Origin: Betaproteobacteria bacterium HGW-Betaproteobacteria-8
GTDB taxonomy: Bacteria; Pseudomonadota; Gammaproteobacteria; Burkholderiales; Methylophilaceae
NCBI GenBank assembly: GCA_002842135.1
Contig: PHCD01000028.1
Coordinates: 1-18,440 of the forward strand
Direction of reading: 5' to 3'
DNA length: 18,440 nucleotides
The notes under the pieces are model-generated. The model was not told where the DNA came from, made no database searches, and saw only the letters and a program-made list of their open reading frames with translations. Below are positions 15,650 through 18,440 of the stretch, in pieces. Position 1 is the first letter of the stretch; every line of letters starts with the position of its first letter. The translations under genes and the position numbers were made by a program.

Positions 15650-16390
15650 TCATCGCAGCAACTCTTTCAGCACATGCTGCTGGCGGCGGCTAACAATAAT
15701 GGTTTCAGGCACTTCGCGCAGCAGGGCAACATAATGATTTTCGCCTTCCGGCTCCTGACGCCGCTCATAGCCCATAATGCAGCTTTGTGCCACCAGGCAG
15801 TTACGATGCAGGCGCACGAAATGCGAACCGAACTCCTGCTCTATCGACGTCAGTGAATCCTCAATCAGGAATTCGCGCTCTCTGGTACGTATAGTGATGT
15901 ACTTGAGTTCTGCGCGCAGATAAATCACATCCTCCAGCGGCACCAGCAGCACACGGCCGCGCTCCACCACACTAAAATGCGACCGCTTGCTCTGCATGGG
16001 CTTGAGCGCATCGAGCTGCGACTGGTTCAGCTTTCTCGCCTTGTTGATAGCTGCCTGCAGACGCTCAAGCCGGATCGGTTTCAGCAGATAATCCACAGCG
16101 TTCATGTCAAACGCCTGTACCGCATAGGCGTCATAGGCTGTGGTAAAGATGATGGCCGGCGGCCGACCCAGTTTCTGTAAATGTTGTGCCGCCTCGATAC
16201 CGTCCATGCCGGGCATACGAATATCGAGCAGAACCACTTCAGCCTGCGTCTGCTCGGCCAAGTTCAGCGCCTCCTGGCCGTTTTTGGCCTCGCCCACCAC
16301 GCACACCTGCTCGATATCGCCCAGCAACTCGTGCAAACGCTTGCGCGCCGGTGCCTCATCATCGGCTATCACGATACGGATTTCACTCAT
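15650..16390 (-). CDS. algR: AlgR/LytTR family response regulator
   Basis: 246 residues. N-terminal receiver domain: D10-D11, phosphoacceptor D56 (LLDIRMPGMDG), FTTAYDAYAV, and the conserved lysine in DYLLKPIRL. C-terminal LytTR DNA-binding domain (about 140-246) with VPLEDVIYLRAELKYITI and FVRLHRNCLVA. In Pseudomonas the orthologous position (algZ-algR-hemC) encodes AlgR, controlling alginate and type IV pili; the target here is unknown. It starts 24 nt after the kinase gene with a distant GGAG. The gene symbol reflects family and position, not proven function. Confidence 0.9.
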   Translation of the reverse strand: MSEIRIVIADDEAPARKRLHELLGDIEQVCVVGEAKNGQEALNLAEQTQAEVVLLDIRMPGMDGIEAAQHLQKLGRPPAIIFTTAYDAYAVQAFDMNAVDYLLKPIRLERLQAAINKARKLNQSQLDALKPMQSKRSHFSVVERGRVLLVPLEDVIYLRAELKYITIRTREREFLIEDSLTSIEQEFGSHFVRLHRNCLVAQSCIMGYERRQEPEGENHYVALLREVPETIIVSRRQQHVLKELLR

Positions 16391-16414
16391 GTCGCGCAGG
16401 ACTCCATTTGCAAA

Positions 16415-17452
16415 CTAGGGATGACGATAAGGAATGATGATATCAACCTGATACTGCCCGCCCTCGCTGCGGCATTTCAGGCTCGCCTCGGCATCGAAAT
16501 GCAGCGCCAGGCGCTCGCGGATATTGTTCAACGCCATGCCGTTGCCTGCATGGTGCTGACCTTGCTGACCGCAAGGATTGCGTAGGCTGATATGCACTTC
16601 CTTGCCGTTCGCCTCCATCTGGATGGTCACCGTGCCACCTTCCGGCTGCGGTTCGACACCGTGATACACCGCATTCTCCAGCAGTGGCTGCAGAATCAGC
16701 GGCGGAATCAGCGCGTCCGGTGGAATATTGTCGATCTGCCATTCAATCTTCAGGCGCTCCTCCAGCCGCAGCTTTTCCAGCGCCAGATACTGGCGGCATA
16801 ACGCGATCTCCTGCGCCAGCGGCACCAGCTCCCGATTCTCCGCCATCAGCACGCGGAACAGGTCGGCCATGTCCTCCAGTGCTGTCTCCGCCCGCCGCGG
16901 GTCGCTACGCACGATGGAAAGCACGGCATTGATGCTGTTGAACAGGAAATGCGGCCGTATCCGCGCCTGCAGCGCCTGCATGCGCGCCTCACTGATAGCC
17001 GGTGACAGGGCACGCTGGCGCAAATTGAAATAGCCCAGCACCAGCAGCGTGACGATCAGTGTCAGCAGCCAGACCCGCGACAATGGCGGCAAGGCATCAG
17101 GACCGAACAGGGTGACGCCAGTCTGGTGAATCAGCCAGGTCAGGCCGAGTTCGCTCAACAGGATTAACGCGACACCGCCCTGATACGGCAAGCGTCGCAA
17201 GACAGGCCAGGCGGCATAGAACATCAACAGGCTGATCAACAACACCGGCTGCAGCAATACGGAAAGCTCGGTCAGACGGACAATAGCCTGGTTGAGGTCG
17301 GAAGTCTGTAAAATAGCGGCGATCAGCGCCAGCAGATTGACGACAATCAGGATGCGTAAACTGACGCCAAGATTGCGCAAATCCGGCAGTCGATTGCCCG
17401 GCTCACGAAAGTCGCTGACGGCAACGGCTGGGTTTTGCTTTATACTTATCAT
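16415..17452 (-). CDS. algZ: LytS/AlgZ (FimS)-like sensor histidine kinase
   Basis: 345-residue membrane kinase, partner of the adjacent LytTR regulator. About four N-terminal membrane helices (roughly 31-50, 66-84, 93-110, 125-142) with no extracytoplasmic sensor domain. His_kinase region: H168 in RPHFLFNSINAVLSI, N-box LLENAVYHG (about 258-266), and G-box GNGMALNNIRERL (about 303-315). The G-box is present, so it looks catalytically complete. The start at 17452 is the only good ATG; no SD precedes it, and a predicted -10 lies 8 nt upstream, suggesting a leaderless mRNA. It is divergent from argH with 31 bp between start codons. Confidence 0.9.
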   Translation of the reverse strand: MISIKQNPAVAVSDFREPGNRLPDLRNLGVSLRILIVVNLLALIAAILQTSDLNQAIVRLTELSVLLQPVLLISLLMFYAAWPVLRRLPYQGGVALILLSELGLTWLIHQTGVTLFGPDALPPLSRVWLLTLIVTLLVLGYFNLRQRALSPAISEARMQALQARIRPHFLFNSINAVLSIVRSDPRRAETALEDMADLFRVLMAENRELVPLAQEIALCRQYLALEKLRLEERLKIEWQIDNIPPDALIPPLILQPLLENAVYHGVEPQPEGGTVTIQMEANGKEVHISLRNPCGQQGQHHAGNGMALNNIRERLALHFDAEASLKCRSEGGQYQVDIIIPYRHP

Positions 17453-17463
17453 ATAAGTACATT
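17435..17463 (+). promoter_or_regulatory. argH: Possible argH promoter
   Basis: TTGCTT (17435-17440), 17-bp spacer, TACATT (17458-17463, 4/6). Weak match. It would give a leader of about 14 nt without an SD. It overlaps the dyad at 17443-17459. Confidence 0.22.
17443..17459. repeat. 17-bp perfect dyad centred on the algZ start codon
   Basis: Arms TACTTAT and ATAAGTA around CAT; the CAT (17450-17452) is the algZ ATG on the minus strand. Same 7-3-7 geometry as the dyads at 1861 and 2831, but with unrelated sequence. Possible operator for both divergent genes. Confidence 0.45.
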
Positions 17464-17489
17464 ATTCTTAATCATTTTTTATCATGCAA
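17461..17489 (-). promoter_or_regulatory. algZ: Putative algZ promoter, near-leaderless
   Basis: On the minus strand, TTGCAT (17489-17484; 3/6) is followed 17 bp later by AATAAT (17466-17461; 5/6). The -10 ends 8 nt before the algZ ATG, so transcription would start at or next to the start codon. The -35 coincides with the argH start codon. Confidence 0.35.
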
Positions 17490-18440
17490 GATAATTCCAA
17501 AACAAATTCAGCACAATCCAAGACCTGGTCCGGCCGTTTCAACGAACCGGTGGCAGAACTGGTCAAGCGTTACACCGCCTCGGTGAGCTTCGACCAGCGT
17601 CTGGCCGAGTTCGACATCCAGGGTTCCATCGCCCACTCCCGCATGCTTGGCGCACAGGGCATCATCAGCAAGGAAGACGTGCTGGCCATCGAAACCGGCC
17701 TGGAAGAGATCCTGCAGGAAGTTCGCAACGGCGAATTCGAATGGTCGCTGGACCTCGAAGACGTCCACCTCAATATCGAGATGCGCCTGACCAGCAAGAT
17801 CGGCGACGCAGGTAAGCGCTTGCACACCGGTCGTTCACGCAACGACCAGGTCGCTACCGACATCCGCCTCTGGTTACGTGCCACGACCGACAGCGTCATC
17901 GAAAAAATCCGCGCCTTGCAAACTTCCATCGTCGATCTGGCGGAAGAACACTACGACACCGCCATGCCCGGCTTTACCCATCTGCAGGTCGCCCAGCCGG
18001 TCACCTTCGGCCATCACCTGCTGGCCTATTTCGAGATGCTGCAGCGCGATGCCGCGCGCTTTGCCGATGCGCGCAAACGCATCAACCGCCTGCCGCTCGG
18101 CGCCGCCGCCTTGGCCGGCACCAGCTACCCGATCAACCGCGAAATGGTGGCGAAGGAACTGGGTTTCGACGGTGTCTGTGAAAACTCGCTGGATGCCGTT
18201 TCCGATCGCGATTTCGCCATCGAATTCACTGCTGCTGCCGCGCTGATGATGACGCATCTGTCGCGCCTATCGGAAGAACTCATTCTCTGGTCCAGCCCGC
18301 GCTTCGGCTTCATCGACATCGCCGACCGCTTCTGCACCGGTTCCTCCATCATGCCGCAGAAAAAGAACCCGGACGTGCCGGAACTGGTGCGCGGCAAGAC
18401 CGGCCGCGTCAACGGCCACCTGGTCGCGCTGCTGACCCTG
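17484..18440 (+). CDS. argH: ArgH, argininosuccinate lyase, C-terminus cut by window edge
   Basis: Splits argininosuccinate into arginine and fumarate, the last step of arginine synthesis. 319 codons are visible of the roughly 460 usual. Landmarks: [68 protein letters not shown] with the catalytic-region histidine, [17 protein letters not shown], and the fumarase/lyase signature [16 protein letters not shown]. The start ATG 17484 lacks an SD. The stretch before TWSGRF ([12 protein letters not shown]) is an ordinary variable N-terminus. It is divergent from algZ; the position of argH next to algZR-hemCD is as in Pseudomonas. Confidence 0.96.
   Translation, partial: MQDNSKTNSAQSKTWSGRFNEPVAELVKRYTASVSFDQRLAEFDIQGSIAHSRMLGAQGIISKEDVLAIETGLEEILQEVRNGEFEWSLDLEDVHLNIEMRLTSKIGDAGKRLHTGRSRNDQVATDIRLWLRATTDSVIEKIRALQTSIVDLAEEHYDTAMPGFTHLQVAQPVTFGHHLLAYFEMLQRDAARFADARKRINRLPLGAAALAGTSYPINREMVAKELGFDGVCENSLDAVSDRDFAIEFTAAAALMMTHLSRLSEELILWSSPRFGFIDIADRFCTGSSIMPQKKNPDVPELVRGKTGRVNGHLVALLTL

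Noticed and set aside
17461..17483. Third Fur-like site in the algZ/argH gap
   Set aside because: Only about 12/19 positions match the Fur box, and the stretch is so AT-rich that such a match is expected by chance.
1..18440. Mobile elements, CRISPR arrays, tRNA or rRNA genes, phage or defence genes
   Set aside because: No transposase or integrase motifs, regularly spaced repeats, cloverleaf-like sequences or defence domains were seen by eye; all sizeable genes belong to core families.

Overview
The window looks like a core chromosomal segment of a betaproteobacterium, most likely a methylotroph of the Methylophilaceae. The reasoning is as follows. (i) The gene orders relA, aroQ-accB-accC-prmA-zinc-ribbon, tlpA-dsbD-cutA and argH / algZ-algR-hemC-hemD-hemX-hemY are arrangements I associate with Betaproteobacteria and related groups. 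(ii) A 23-codon pqqA gene, encoding the peptide precursor of the PQQ cofactor used by methanol dehydrogenases, lies in what looks like an empty intergenic region. The family assignment is inference. No rRNA, tRNA, CRISPR array, transposon, integrase or phage gene was seen.

Layout. 1-1683 (-): RelA-type (p)ppGpp synthetase, cut by the window edge. 1969-2457 (+): GuaD-type deaminase, followed by a perfect bidirectional terminator (2525-2558). 2626-2697 (-): pqqA, surrounded by inverted and direct repeats, with a Fur-box-like dyad further upstream. 2878-7073 (-): tightly packed genes transcribed in the order aroQ, accB, accC, prmA, zinc-ribbon membrane protein (quinate/shikimate pathway, fatty-acid initiation, ribosomal protein L11 methylation). 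7204-9940 (-): cutA, dsbD, tlpA, a thiol-redox and metal-tolerance set for the cell envelope. 9960-11511 (+): fxsA and a ferredoxin-flavin-NAD(P)H reductase. 11508-15554 (-): hemC-hemD-hemX-hemY, tetrapyrrole synthesis plus two membrane proteins. 15650-17452 (-): LytTR response regulator and LytS/AlgZ-like kinase. 17484-18440 (+): argH, cut by the window edge.

How the genes work together. Most of the window is housekeeping: stringent response, biotin-dependent acetyl-CoA carboxylase, disulfide reduction in the periplasm, heme synthesis and arginine synthesis. The LytTR pair sits directly upstream of hemC, as in the Pseudomonas algZ-algR-hemC-hemD arrangement. The hemC leader and the region upstream of pqqA each contain a 14/19 match to the classical Fur box, so iron control of heme and perhaps of PQQ precursor supply is a testable idea.

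I found no evidence for a large novel system such as a defence island, gene cluster or mobile element. The most interesting parts are small: the stand-alone pqqA with its structured flanks, the hemC leader (Fur-like site plus a 10-base match to the 16S rRNA 3' tail), and the 31-bp divergent algZ/argH region with a dyad centred on the kinase start codon.
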